From Desulfosediminicola flagellatus (lineage in GTDB: Bacteria > Desulfobacterota > Desulfobulbia > Desulfobulbales > Desulfocapsaceae), in assembly GCF_005116655.2 (NCBI RefSeq), contig NZ_CP050698.1, positions 6,032,501 through 6,096,500 of the forward strand: DNA of 64,000 nt, written 5' to 3'. How positions within the stretch are numbered: position 1 is the stretch's first letter; each line of letters starts with the position of its first letter. This document shows, one piece after another, positions 45,188 through 54,556 of the stretch. Under the pieces are notes generated by a model. It searched no databases and was not told the origin of the DNA. It saw only the letters and a list, made by a program, of their open reading frames with translations. Both the position numbers and the translations under genes were made by a program.

Positions 45188-45901
45188 TTACTGAACGTAG
45201 GCTTTGATTATCTCGTCATATCGACCGGAGTCTCTAATCGTTTTTAACCCGGCGTTAAAATCGTCGCGAACAGCAGGGTCATTGAAGAGGATTTTGTAAT
45301 CAACTCCTGGAAAAATTTCATGGAGCACTATTTCCGGTGAGGTGTCCATGTCTTTTACCTGCTTCTTATAATATTTGAAAATATTAATGTCTGAAACGAT
45401 CAGATCTGTTCTACCTGAATACAGCACCTTTACCTGTAGCATTTGCTGTCCCTGCTCGCTGTAATTGCTGTTTCCTTTGGCAATTTCCGCAAATTCAGGC
45501 CCTAGATATTTCGTGGCATTTTGAAATGCTACTACTTTTTTATCCTTTAAGTCCTGAATTGAATTAACTGCGATATTGTTTTTTTTCAGTGATATAGCAT
45601 AATTTTTATAGGTTATAACTGTGTCGGAATAGTTGCCCGTGATGCCAGATGATTCATTAATGGTGATTGCACCATCATAATTTTTATAGTCAACCACAAG
45701 CCTAACGAATGGTACGTATTTGAGGGTGACATTGTGGCCTTTAGCCTGCAGGGCTTCTTTGATAATTTCAAACTCCATTCCGCTGTTATCTTCCTGGATT
45801 ATATATGGAGGTAGTGACAGGCCTGCAACCAGAGTCAGGTCTTTTGCCTGCAATGTGGTCACAGAAAATATAAGTAACAGGGCGAAAATCAGATGTTTCA
45901 T
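45188..45901 (-). CDS. periplasmic solute-binding protein, SBP_bac_3 family
   Basis: 237 residues with a Sec signal peptide (MKHLIFALLLIFSVTTLQA). The family-3 binding fold is seen in LTLVAGLSLPPYIIQEDNSGMEFEIIKEAL, then DGAITIN, IQDLKDKKVVAFQNATKYLG and the terminal DSGRYDEIIKAYV. Members bind polar amino acids or similar solutes; no permease or ATPase gene is adjacent, so it is an orphan receptor or the input of another protein. AGGAGG precedes the ATG. Confidence 0.85.
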   Translation of the reverse strand: MKHLIFALLLIFSVTTLQAKDLTLVAGLSLPPYIIQEDNSGMEFEIIKEALQAKGHNVTLKYVPFVRLVVDYKNYDGAITINESSGITGNYSDTVITYKNYAISLKKNNIAVNSIQDLKDKKVVAFQNATKYLGPEFAEIAKGNSNYSEQGQQMLQVKVLYSGRTDLIVSDINIFKYYKKQVKDMDTSPEIVLHEIFPGVDYKILFNDPAVRDDFNAGLKTIRDSGRYDEIIKAYVQ

Positions 45902-46237
45902 AGTGGGCCTCCTGGTTGTGGTCCGGTCAATGTATTGTTATAAGAATTTGTAAACAGTGATGTTTGTCAGTGGGTGGGTTGTGTACCTCATAGTGCCGAA
46001 GAATTGTTGCCTTCAGCTACTGGTTAGCTGATAAATTGATGCTATCAAAGTGAGGGGGGCAACGTCAAATGTGCTTTTTCTCGACAATGTGTGAAATGGG
46101 ACCGGCGGAGGGGTAAGGGTGAGAATCTGTTGAAAATAGAGGTGTGGCTCTGGGAAATATTTTTACGTCAAAAAGATTTCCCAGCCTATTTTCCGAGTGT
46201 TAATCGCCTTGACAGCGATGAGGAGAGAGGTCACGCA
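45902..46237. other. intergenic region
   Basis: 336 bp upstream of the binding-protein gene (minus strand) and downstream of the GntR gene. I see no gene or clear motif. Confidence 0.35.
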
Positions 46238-46936
46238 TTACCCGTTCGTTTGAACGAATTCCTCATAATCCTGCATGGAGAATGAGACATGAAGTCTGAG
46301 GAGGTTGCGGGCGTCCTCGGCTTTACCGCGCTTAATTGCGTTCAGGATTGGTCGATGTGCCTGAAGAACAGCAATGGGATTGTTCTTGTTTCGTACATAT
46401 GCATTGAGAAACAATCGAAGGTGGGAAGTGATTGCCTCATGCATCATGACCAGGAAATGGTTGTCTATAATGAGCGTCATTTCCTGATGGAACTGCAGAT
46501 CCATATAGGCGACGAGTTCACTTGGAGTATTCTCATCCACATTCTGGTCCAAAATCGATTCAAGACGCCGGATATCTTCTTCGGTGCGTTGCAAAGCTGC
46601 CAGTCCGGCGATCTCGCTTTCTACCATAATTCGTGCATCCACAAAATCTTTCAGTCTTTTTGAGTCATTGAGAGCGAAATAGGGGATGAGCATATTTTTT
46701 AAGGTACTGGATTTCAGATGCTCAAGTACAAATGTACCCTTGCCATGAGATGTCTGGGTGATGCCCATGGCATTCAACCGGCTCAGTGCCTCTCGTAGAG
46801 TTAGTCTGCCAACTCTAAACTCATCCTGCATTTTTCTTTCACTGGGCAGTTTGGAGCCGGGTTCATACACTCGTGTGTTAATGCGCTCTGTAAGAATATT
46901 AACCAGCGCATCAACCGTTGAGGTCTTTTCTATCAT
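46238..46936 (-). CDS. GntR/FadR-family regulator (FCD domain)
   Basis: 232 residues from the ATG at 46936, which has AAGGA upstream. The N-terminal winged helix is of the GntR type (YEPGSKLPSERKMQDEFRVGRLTLREALSRLNAMGITQTSHGKGTFV). The C-terminal FCD domain has the Asp/His metal-site pattern (FVDARIMVESEIA, LQFHQEMTLIIDNHF, HRPILNAIKRG). It regulates a carboxylate or sugar-acid pathway in related proteins. It sits downstream of a small membrane protein gene preceded by a FadR-like palindrome. Confidence 0.88.
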   Translation of the reverse strand: MIEKTSTVDALVNILTERINTRVYEPGSKLPSERKMQDEFRVGRLTLREALSRLNAMGITQTSHGKGTFVLEHLKSSTLKNMLIPYFALNDSKRLKDFVDARIMVESEIAGLAALQRTEEDIRRLESILDQNVDENTPSELVAYMDLQFHQEMTLIIDNHFLVMMHEAITSHLRLFLNAYVRNKNNPIAVLQAHRPILNAIKRGKAEDARNLLRLHVSFSMQDYEEFVQTNG

Positions 46937-47014
46937 CAAGTGGTCCTTCATTTCACGAAAGCATGGCCAAATATCTTATGCCGGGAAAAGCAGAAGAAAT
47001 CTGGCCATTGCCTA

Positions 47015-47422
47015 TTAGGCAGTTTTGCCGGCTTCAGGGGCCTGCAAATCATATCTCTTATAGTAAAACAATACACAGAGGGTATACAAACCTATAGCTG
47101 TACCGATAGGCACTGAAATAAGGCTGAATAGTGCAATGCAAAACCCTCTGATTCCCGTGGTCCATTTGCGCTCAAGGGTAATATCTTTTGAAAAATTCAG
47201 CAAGATTGTCGACCATCCGACAAGAAGAACGGGTGCAATAATCCAGTGCACTCCGGGGAACATCGAAGGTGGTGGAGGTGATCCCGGCTGAGCAGCAAGC
47301 CCGCCTATCAGCAGAAAAACTGATCCAATAATTCCGAGCCAACCGATAAACGCGTAAATTCTCCCAAGAAACAAAAGATGCCAGGACAGTACGGGTAGGG
47401 ATTTCAACTCGTTGTTTGTCAT
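47015..47422 (-). CDS. small polytopic membrane protein of unknown function
   Basis: 135 residues with three to four membrane helices (RIYAFIGWLGIIGSVFLLIGGL, VHWIIAPVLLVGWSTIL, GFCIALFSLISVPIGTAIGLYTLCVLFYY) and a Pro-rich loop. GGAGGAG precedes the ATG. I do not recognise the family. It is 78 bp upstream of the GntR gene on the same strand and could be co-transcribed with it. Confidence 0.65.
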   Translation of the reverse strand: MTNNELKSLPVLSWHLLFLGRIYAFIGWLGIIGSVFLLIGGLAAQPGSPPPPSMFPGVHWIIAPVLLVGWSTILLNFSKDITLERKWTTGIRGFCIALFSLISVPIGTAIGLYTLCVLFYYKRYDLQAPEAGKTA

Positions 47423-47492
47423 CAGATTCTCCTCCGGGTTGCGTCCGAGGTGCCGGACTAAGCTGGTAATTGACTCCTGTTGTATTCACTGC

Positions 47493-47511
47493 TAACTGAT
47501 CAGATCAGTTA
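47493..47511. promoter_or_regulatory. FadR-like operator palindrome
   Basis: TAACTGATC-A-GATCAGTTA, perfect 9-bp arms around one base, 70 bp upstream of the minus-strand gene at 47422. It has the layout of FadR-subfamily GntR operators, so the regulator encoded at 46238 is the natural candidate binder. Confidence 0.6.
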
Positions 47512-47923
47512 TTGGTGTTATATTGAGACCATTGGTGCTGGGATAGTGCAGGATATGGAGACAGTTATTCCGGTAAGTTATTTATGTCCATATACTATTG
47601 TATAAAATGGAAATAATCAAGATGGTATTAAAACAGGTTTTGATAGCGGTGGTGGGCTGTTATTGATCTGTTTATTGTAATATATGTTTGAAATAAAAGA
47701 GGGAAATCTCGAGATATAGACGTGTTGTGGATTTTGTGATGGTCCTGTAAATAGATAATGTTTGGTTTAAGTTGCTGATTATGTTTGCTATCTGTTGTCT
47801 ATGTTGTCTTGGCAGCTGGTATGATGAGTGACGTTGGTGGAGTCTTCAGTATACCAATGAGAGCAGGGGGTTGCTAATACCATTAAACCGGGACTACCCA
47901 CCATACCAGTAAAGGAGATATCC

Positions 47924-48028
47924 ATGTCGCGGGTCATGCTGGCAGTTTTTGCTGCGCCTCGTTGTTTAGCAAACCTCTCCTCGGTATGTTGTTGCATTGA
48001 GTCCTCAGAGGTTTGTGGTCGCGTTTAA
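47924..48028 (+). CDS. possible 34-residue Cys-rich small protein
   Basis: ATG at 47924 follows AAAGGAGATATCC, an excellent ribosome site. The product is MSRVMLAVFAAPRCLANLSS followed by VCCCIESSEVCGRV, hydrophobic at the start and with five cysteines. In the +1 frame, an open stretch runs on to 48131 encoding one membrane helix (FVVAFNLLIIVFGVILLLHT), so this may instead be one frameshifted small membrane protein. Weakly supported. Confidence 0.3.
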   Translation: MSRVMLAVFAAPRCLANLSSVCCCIESSEVCGRV

Positions 48029-48119
48029 TCTGTTGATTATTGTATTCGGGGTGATTCTCCTATTGCATACATTGAGTGCCAGTGGTGGTATGGAGACTAT
48101 TCAGACTGGTTTTCGTTCA

Positions 48120-48157
48120 GCCACACGATAGTCTTCTTCCGAAAACTATCGTGTGGC
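48120..48157. terminator. hairpin between convergent units
   Basis: GCCACACGATAGT (48120-48132) and ACTATCGTGTGGC (48145-48157) form a perfect 13-bp stem with a 12-nt loop. There is no T-run, but the place, 80 bp after the stop of the large minus-strand gene, suits transcription termination or 3' protection. Confidence 0.55.
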
Positions 48158-48237
48158 CCAATATCAGTGTTGTGCGTTCAATCTTGAACCACCTGCTTAC
48201 CTTTCGGAATGTAAACTGGACACCATATGTATTCATG

Positions 48238-51200
48238 CTACTGTTGTACCTTGTGGCGCATTTTTCCAAGTCTTTCCATATCGGCAAGATATTGCTCTGA
48301 GCGGTCAAGATAGAACGAGAGTGCCTTGGAAAAATTTTTGCCGACCAGTCCATCAACGAACTCCTGGCTGATTTCTTTATGACGTTTTAAAACCAACTGC
48401 GATCTATAAAAAATCAGCCACTCTTCTTCAGACATATCCTCGCAGATGATACTGAGTGCTTTCTGCGCCCGTGGTTGATACATCCAGAAATGCATGAGAT
48501 CAAGAGCGTTGACGATGATCAGTTTTTCCTGATCACGTGCTTCGTAATTGAGGGTCTGCATCATCATCTTGGGAGACTGCAACATCTCAAGTACGTCTTC
48601 TTCAGGGAATTGCAGGTCAAGTTTTGAAAATACAGAGAAAAGTTGAGAAATCTTGGTGCGATATGCGGACAGCCGTGCCCTGACATTTGTTTGACGGTCT
48701 GCAAGACCTTCGATAACAGCGGCAACGCAGTCTGAGGCAAACTTGGATATGATTGCAGCCCATTTCTGTAAAGCTCCGGAGACATCAGGTACGCCAGCTG
48801 TCTGCAGCATGGTTGCAATAAGTCCATTAAGTAAAATAGCCACCGGTATGGCAATGATCGATCTGAAAAAATTGCCTATTGTTGCTGACTTCGGTAACCC
48901 CCTGATTGCGTTATGGCTTGAAATATAGATCCCGTTGGCCAATCCCATCACGGCATAAAGGAGAACCGGGTTGGTGGCGGTGGTAACGCCAAAAGCTTTG
49001 TCAAGCAACAGGGTTTTCACCAGGTAGTCCAAAAGGGGTACTGAGAATCCGGTATAGAGCAGAGAGTCAGCGATTCGGCTCCAGCTGATAAGCGAATTCC
49101 AGGGCAGAAGAGGAGAGCGGCGAAGCCCGCCTCCGCCAAGAACAGATTGGATTATGTTACGTGAGCCGGTGATCCCAAACCAGATAAAGGCACCAAAATA
49201 TGCGAGTAACCACCAGTCTTTGGTAAGGCTGAAGGTGAGAAAGGCCGGGATGAAACCAAGGAGGACTTTAAGGCTGTTTTTCAGGTTGGTATTGAGATAC
49301 TTCCATGGATTTTTCAACCGCTCAACGCTTGGGGTCTCTTCAAGCATGATTTTGCTTGTACCGTTACTGCCTTTGCCGCCAAGGGTTACAATATTGCCGG
49401 GTTGTTTGGCATGTATCTGAAATGCGTCGAGAGACCAGTCGGACCATTGCTGGCGGTAACTGTTTCTGATAATCGGCAGCGATTCAATGAATCGACCTAT
49501 CGAAGACGATGCAGAACTGGTAGTTGGGCGGGTGTGTACGTTTTGCGTAAGGCGTGCACTTGCAGGAATTGCTAACCGGGTTGCCTTTTGTACCACTTTT
49601 GCTGCAGCCTTTCTGGCTCTGACGGGAAGTGTGTCGAGTACAACCAGCCCCATGCCGTAATGATGCTCTGCCTGGCCGGTGGAGCCTGAACCAATGCGGG
49701 AACGCAGGGTTCGCTTTTTGTAGTACGTATGAAACGTCGAAAGGTTATAAAGGATGTCGTTAAGCTCAAGAATCCTTTGCTGCATAACTTTCAATTCTTC
49801 TGTTAGCGCGTCATCTGCCTGCTTTTCACCGGAAAGCAATTCGACTTGCCGAAGCAGTCGTATGAGCTGGTCATCGTAATCAAGGATTATAGCCCGGATC
49901 ACTCGTTTAAGTATAATTACGTTGTCGTCATTGAGTGCGCGCTGCAGGTCGGCGATTAGGCTGTAATGGTGTTCTGGGCTTTTCAGATCAACGGCCTCAC
50001 CTTCTACTTTTCCATAGCCGGGGAGTAAACCGGAGGTTATGCCGTGTGCTGCATTTTTCAGGTTATAGGCCTGAATATGGGTAAACATTCCTTCGCTTGC
50101 ATAGAGAATTTCCAGAGTATCCTGTACCGAGAGGTTGCTCAGATTTAACGTGAATTTTGAACTTGAGTGCAGAGAGAGCAACTTTTTGAGCAACTCTTTC
50201 GGACTGAAGTTCAACAATTGTGGTATCTTGTCGCTTGTCTGTGGATGACCTGGGTTATGGAGTTCCGGATTGCATGAAGGGCGAAGATAGTTATCAATAA
50301 TCGATTCAACATGAATTTTTCGAAAGCGATTAAGACGTTCTTTTAGCCTACTTTTGATCTCAGGATCAGTGTCTGGGGCATTCAGGATTTCGTGCACTGA
50401 TGCCAGATTTTGTCGTATCTGTTCTTCGATTTCGTTATGGATGAATCGCGCCAGATGCAACAGTGACGGTTGGCCGGCCCCTACAAATTTTAAAAAGGCA
50501 TCGAGTTTGAGTGGGGCGAGTGAGATTTCAAGTTCATCGTTTAAGCTGTATCGGTGGCGGCTATTGAAAACCTCCAGTACCTCAAAGACGTATTTCTGTT
50601 GATAGAGAGAAACTTCACGCCCCTCAATCATAAGTTCTTTAACTGCATCTTCTTCCAGAAACTTGAGAAGCGCACTATTATCCTGAAAGCCGTGGGGTTC
50701 CCAGGTGAAACGTATATATTTATCCCTGAAGCGGGCAGACATCTCAATACCAACCTGAACTTTCACATCAAGAATGGCACTGGCCTCAATCAGTTCCTCA
50801 ACGACTTTCGGATGCACATAGTTGTAGTAAACAACGGTTAGATAGCGAATACCTTTAATCCAGGCATCCATCACAAGATGAGTAGGCGACTTACGTCCTT
50901 TGGTGTTTGCGTCATGGACATGGTCATCAAAAGCAAACTGGTTCCACTCTTCCGGCATCTCAAGCAGATGGTATTTACTCAGCTCTGAGCGAACCTTTCT
51001 CGGGTTACCTGTTGAAACCATGCGGAAATCATGGGCCAGTTTTAATTGCCGGAGTTCATTGTCCCTGCTGCGCAGCAACTCCTTCATGATCTGTAGAAGG
51101 ACCCGCGCAGTGTTTTTCTGATAGTAGGTCGTGGATGAGAGAAACACCTCGTCACGCAGTGAGCGCAGGGCGGTAATTCGGTCGCGTGCTTTGCCCGATT

Positions 51201-51408
51201 CAAATGATCCGAGCAGGCCGGCAATGGCAAAAGCGATGCGCAAACCACGGGCTGCTGCCATTTCCTTGATGCCATGCGGGTGCATGTGTTCAACAAGGAG
51301 CGAATGGAGCGTTCTGGACTGCTGACCTCGCTCAAGTACATCGTTGACGATGGTTAAGAGCTGGTAGTCGTTTTTGTCAAAAAAAATAGGGGATGGTTTG
51401 TTATGCAT
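48238..51408 (-). CDS. large membrane protein of unknown function (1056 residues)
   Basis: I do not recognise an established family. Residues 1-160 are helical and basic. About 165-260 (THLVMDAWIKGIRYLTVVYYNY...EASAILDVKVQVGIEMSARF) look like two beta/alpha units of a TIM-barrel, perhaps PHP-like, but lack clear metal His/Asp motifs. About 300-560 are helical, with a leucine-rich strip (SSKFTLNLSNLSVQDTLEIL). Several membrane helices lie at about 740-900 (LLGFIPAFLTFSLTKDWWLLAYFGAFIWFGI, LLYAVMGLANGIYI, SIIAIPVAILLNGLIATML). The C-terminus is soluble and helical. It stands alone with repeat elements nearby. Confidence 0.75.
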   Translation of the reverse strand: MHNKPSPIFFDKNDYQLLTIVNDVLERGQQSRTLHSLLVEHMHPHGIKEMAAARGLRIAFAIAGLLGSFESGKARDRITALRSLRDEVFLSSTTYYQKNTARVLLQIMKELLRSRDNELRQLKLAHDFRMVSTGNPRKVRSELSKYHLLEMPEEWNQFAFDDHVHDANTKGRKSPTHLVMDAWIKGIRYLTVVYYNYVHPKVVEELIEASAILDVKVQVGIEMSARFRDKYIRFTWEPHGFQDNSALLKFLEEDAVKELMIEGREVSLYQQKYVFEVLEVFNSRHRYSLNDELEISLAPLKLDAFLKFVGAGQPSLLHLARFIHNEIEEQIRQNLASVHEILNAPDTDPEIKSRLKERLNRFRKIHVESIIDNYLRPSCNPELHNPGHPQTSDKIPQLLNFSPKELLKKLLSLHSSSKFTLNLSNLSVQDTLEILYASEGMFTHIQAYNLKNAAHGITSGLLPGYGKVEGEAVDLKSPEHHYSLIADLQRALNDDNVIILKRVIRAIILDYDDQLIRLLRQVELLSGEKQADDALTEELKVMQQRILELNDILYNLSTFHTYYKKRTLRSRIGSGSTGQAEHHYGMGLVVLDTLPVRARKAAAKVVQKATRLAIPASARLTQNVHTRPTTSSASSSIGRFIESLPIIRNSYRQQWSDWSLDAFQIHAKQPGNIVTLGGKGSNGTSKIMLEETPSVERLKNPWKYLNTNLKNSLKVLLGFIPAFLTFSLTKDWWLLAYFGAFIWFGITGSRNIIQSVLGGGGLRRSPLLPWNSLISWSRIADSLLYTGFSVPLLDYLVKTLLLDKAFGVTTATNPVLLYAVMGLANGIYISSHNAIRGLPKSATIGNFFRSIIAIPVAILLNGLIATMLQTAGVPDVSGALQKWAAIISKFASDCVAAVIEGLADRQTNVRARLSAYRTKISQLFSVFSKLDLQFPEEDVLEMLQSPKMMMQTLNYEARDQEKLIIVNALDLMHFWMYQPRAQKALSIICEDMSEEEWLIFYRSQLVLKRHKEISQEFVDGLVGKNFSKALSFYLDRSEQYLADMERLGKMRHKVQQ

Positions 51409-51470
51409 AAAGAGGATGTATATTTCGTTAAATCAAAAGTGCTATCTGTTGGTCCTTGTAAGAACAGCCT

Positions 51471-51637
51471 AGGAGGCTGTCCGACAATGCTCTTTTCACC
51501 CATATCTTCGTTAAACTCGAAAAATTATCCTCCGGTAAGCGAGGGACGAGACTCCGAGATATTAACTATATGACTCCGGTAATTTTGCGAGTTTGTCTTG
51601 ATCTGAGCGAAAATCCCTATTGTCGGACACCCTCCTG
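51471..51637. repeat. palindromic repeat, copy B
   Basis: Ends AGGAGGCTGTCCGACAATG and ATTGTCGGACACCCTCCTG. An internal imperfect hairpin pairs AAACTCG-AAAATTA with TAATTTT-CGAGTTT. It occupies most of the gap between the 1056-residue protein and the HAD phosphatase; the rest of that gap holds no gene. Confidence 0.85.
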
Positions 51638-51765
51638 GGGAGTCAGTTTTTTAACCTGCTGTTAGTGCTTCGGTTATCTCTCTCAGCAGGTTCGGGAATT
51701 GTCCTTGCAGATATGTAAAAAGCATAACCTGAGAAACCAGATATGTCACCTACACAGGTTCAGGA

Positions 51766-52440
51766 TCAGGTAAAAAGCTGCCAGGGGAAGTCAGTTGATG
51801 AGCGTATGAAAAAATCAGCCAGCTCATATCCATCTTTTGGTGTTCCGGGTTCCGGCCATGCGACCACTGTCATACCGGCAGCTGATGCAGATTTTACACC
51901 AACTGTTGAGTCTTCCACAACAAGGCACTGGTTAGGTGAAATCCCAATTTTTTTAGCGGCCAGCAGATATGGTTCAGGGTGGGGTTTACCGTTATCCACA
52001 TCTTCACCTGAAATGCTGAACGATACAAATTCAGTAAGTTGCAGAGTGGTCAGGTTAGCGGCCACAACTGCAAGATCTCCGTTTGAAACACATGCCTGAG
52101 GGATTTTTCGTGCTGCGATCTCTGAGAAAACACCAACGGGTTCAGATCTTTTCATTTCTGGTTTAAGTGCTTTGCAGTACATCTGAGCACATTCAGTGCT
52201 GAAAAGAGTTGAGTCAGCGTTGAAGTCATAAACTGATGACAGATGTTGCCATTTTTCGGCCATTGATTTGCCAAGCAGCTCAGCATTATCTTCTATGTTG
52301 AGTGTATAACCGCGATCTTTGCACCAGTCGGCAATCACCTGATAGTGGAGTTCTTCGCTGTCAATCAATGTGCCGTCTATATCCCAGAATACTGCTTTGA
52401 TGGTCGGAGAGGTGGTCGGCTGAGTCATGTAAGTACTCAT
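51766..52440 (-). CDS. HAD-superfamily hydrolase (phosphoglycolate phosphatase-like)
   Basis: 224 residues from the ATG at 52440 (GGAG upstream). Motif I is FWDIDGTLID, motif II lies in ACVSNGD, and the end motif is CLVVEDSTVGVKSASAAGM. The cap domain (LHYQVIADWCKDRGYTL...) is of the beta-phosphoglucomutase/phosphatase type. It probably dephosphorylates a small sugar or acid phosphate; the substrate is not deducible. Confidence 0.88.
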   Translation of the reverse strand: MSTYMTQPTTSPTIKAVFWDIDGTLIDSEELHYQVIADWCKDRGYTLNIEDNAELLGKSMAEKWQHLSSVYDFNADSTLFSTECAQMYCKALKPEMKRSEPVGVFSEIAARKIPQACVSNGDLAVVAANLTTLQLTEFVSFSISGEDVDNGKPHPEPYLLAAKKIGISPNQCLVVEDSTVGVKSASAAGMTVVAWPEPGTPKDGYELADFFIRSSTDFPWQLFT

Positions 52441-53140
52441 AAATAATGTGCTCCGGCAGCTCAAGAAAGTTGAGTGCCTGTTCGCTTTCGTTTTACGTGG
52501 AAGGAGTCAGCTTGAGAGAAAAAGGAACTTCTTCGACAATCTCCCGTGATTCCTTGTTCATATTGACATCAAGACATCTATACAGCATTGATTTTTACTA
52601 CGCAAGCTGGACAGGTTGAAAATGATACAGAGTTGAATGTGCAAATTGAAAGACACCTTCTGTATCAACAGTGATTCCTATTCTGGTTGCTCATCGCGAT
52701 GCGTTATATTACGCCCCCAAAAGACATTATCTTCATTTTGCTTAGCATGGAAGAGAAACATGTATAAGATTGAGGAACTTACGCCATATTAGATTATGTC
52801 AACTCCTCCCCCGGATTTTAGCGTCACTTCTATCCTTGATGAAATATCTCTCATGATAACAGGCTGGATCATTTTTTTCTTTGAGTGTAGTTAGTTTTGA
52901 TGTGAGTAATGGCTAATAAAATTAATCAAAAAAGAATTAGATCAGAATAAAACATCTGTAATGTTGACTTGGATGTTAATATTTGCTAATAATTTCTGCT
53001 CTCGAATGTGTTGCTTGGGTAACTACAGATGCTTGTCGATATTTGTGTCGTATAACCACTCAGCACCAGAGAGAAAATTCCAGGGGGTTCTGTGAATTAT
53101 TAGCTTCAACAGACCCTTTTGCTCGGAGATATAAAATTAC
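52441..53140. other. AT-rich gene-free stretch
   Basis: 700 bp without a supported gene. Open frames here lack ribosome sites and protein-like composition, and one runs into the repeat at 53141. Confidence 0.45.
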
Positions 53141-53288
53141 CAGGAGGCTGTTCGAAAATCGTCATTTCTTCTCAAATCGAAGAATTTTGATAATAACAAG
53201 CGCAGTCATGTGTCTGATATTTATAATATTGTTATTATCGGGATAACGAAGAGTTGGGGAGGCAGGGAATTCTCGGACAGGCTCCTGG
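53141..53288. repeat. palindromic repeat, copy C
   Basis: Ends CAGGAGGCTGTTCGA and TCGGACAGGCTCCTGG. The centre contains GATAATAACAA paired with TTGTTATTATC. It lies just before the aldolase-family gene. Confidence 0.85.
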
Positions 53289-53330
53289 GCAATGTTCCGG
53301 TATCAATCCATCAGTAAACAGGAGTAAGTA

Positions 53331-54281
53331 ATGTACAAGGAAGAGATCAAAGTAATCGATTGCACTGTCCGTGATGGCGGCCTGATGAACAAATGGCAGT
53401 TCAGCGATAAATTTGTTCGAAATGTCTATAATGCTCTTGCAGATGCAGGTGTTGATTATATGGAAATAGGGTATCTCAGTTCAAAAGGTGCCTTTGATGC
53501 TAAAGAGTTCGGTCCATGGAGATTCTGTCACGAAAAGGATCTGAAAAGGATCATCGGTGATGGCGAAAAGCGTATCAAATTGTCAGCTATGGCTGATATA
53601 GGTCGGATTGAGATTGATGATATCCCTCCGGCATCGGAGAGTTCGCTCGACATGATCCGTGTTGCGTGCTACGTCCATCAGGTGGATACTGCGATCGCCC
53701 TCGCACATCACTGCCAGGACAAGGGATATGAAACAACCATCAATCTCATGGCAGTTTCAACATTAGGTTTGCGTGAGTTGAATGAATGCCTTGAAGACCT
53801 GAACAAGAGTAAGGTACCAGTCATTTATCTGGTAGACTCTTTTGGTGCATTCTATTCTGAAGACATCGATACCCTTGCGCAGAAATATGTTGAGAGGCTA
53901 CCGGGAAAAACAATCGGTGCACACTTTCATAACAACCAGCAGCTTGCTTTTGCAAACACCATTTCAGGAATAATAAACGGAATTAACTATCTTGATGCGA
54001 CTCTCTACGGTATTGGTCGTGGCGCTGGTAACTGCCCGCTTGAATTGCTGTTATCCTTTCTGAAGAATCCTAAATTCAAAGTACGTCCGATTGTTAAGTG
54101 CATTGAAGAAGAGATCTTCCCATGGGCACAGAAAATTGACTGGGGCTATTCGGTACCATACATGGTTACCGGGACCATGAACCAGCATCCGCGAACCGCA
54201 ATGGCTGTGATGGAGTCAGACAATAAAGATAACGTAACCGAATATTACGATACAATTGTTAACGCAGTGGGCTCAGTCTGA
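53331..54281 (+). CDS. HMGL-like (DRE-TIM) aldolase-family enzyme
   Basis: 316 residues, TIM barrel. The first metal/catalytic motif is VIDCTVRDGGLMN, in the place of the DRE loop; the metal histidines are in IGAHFHNNQQLAFANT (HxH), and GIGRGAGNCPLELLL is the glycine-rich end motif. This is the layout of 4-hydroxy-2-oxovalerate aldolases and isopropylmalate-synthase-like enzymes, but with no C-terminal communication domain. The true substrate is unknown. AGGAG precedes the ATG; a terminator follows. Confidence 0.85.
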   Translation: MYKEEIKVIDCTVRDGGLMNKWQFSDKFVRNVYNALADAGVDYMEIGYLSSKGAFDAKEFGPWRFCHEKDLKRIIGDGEKRIKLSAMADIGRIEIDDIPPASESSLDMIRVACYVHQVDTAIALAHHCQDKGYETTINLMAVSTLGLRELNECLEDLNKSKVPVIYLVDSFGAFYSEDIDTLAQKYVERLPGKTIGAHFHNNQQLAFANTISGIINGINYLDATLYGIGRGAGNCPLELLLSFLKNPKFKVRPIVKCIEEEIFPWAQKIDWGYSVPYMVTGTMNQHPRTAMAVMESDNKDNVTEYYDTIVNAVGSV

Positions 54282-54310
54282 TACTTTCAGTTGTATACAT
54301 AAGCAGTTCA

Positions 54311-54351
54311 AAAAAATGGCGTACGGTTGATAAAACCTTACGCCATTTTTT
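54311..54351. terminator. bidirectional terminator
   Basis: AAAAAATGGCGTA(C)GG at 54311-54326 pairs with CC(T)TACGCCATTTTTT at 54336-54351 with one mismatch; both strands have T-runs. It serves the aldolase gene and faces the gene remnant on the other strand. Confidence 0.85.
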
Positions 54352-54352
54352 A

Positions 54353-54556
54353 TGAGGGTTCAGTTGCCAGGCGTTTAACTATCTGCTGTTCCATCTCGAT
54401 GTGATCCAGCAGTGCAACGGCGTTGTTGAGTGGGGAGATAACTTCAAAAAAGACTATCAATCCCCAATACGATCTGAAACATTTTGGCCGATAACTCCCC
54501 TCGATAATTCCAAGCGGTATTGTTGAGAAGTCCAGGTTAGATGTTACCTCAAATAA
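54353..54556 (-). pseudogene. 3' remnant of an unrecognised minus-strand gene
   Basis: About 68 open codons without a start end in a TAA at 54350-54352, next to the terminator. The tail reads VFFEVISPLNNAVALLDHIE then MEQQIVKRLATEPS, a protein-like helical composition. Upstream is closed by stops. It looks like the end of a lost gene. The 54557-54891 stretch holds nothing else I can identify. Confidence 0.35.

Larger units (their letters stand above)
47423..48119. other. 0.7-kb region with little coding evidence
   Basis: Contains a 19-bp palindrome (47493-47511) and a small open frame with a good ribosome site (47924-48028), listed separately. Between 47520 and 47900 it is AT-rich and I see nothing. 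Confidence 0.4.

Noticed and set aside
52983..53246. 87-codon open frame with a hydrophobic end
   Set aside because: Its second half lies in palindromic repeat C, and it has no ribosome site.
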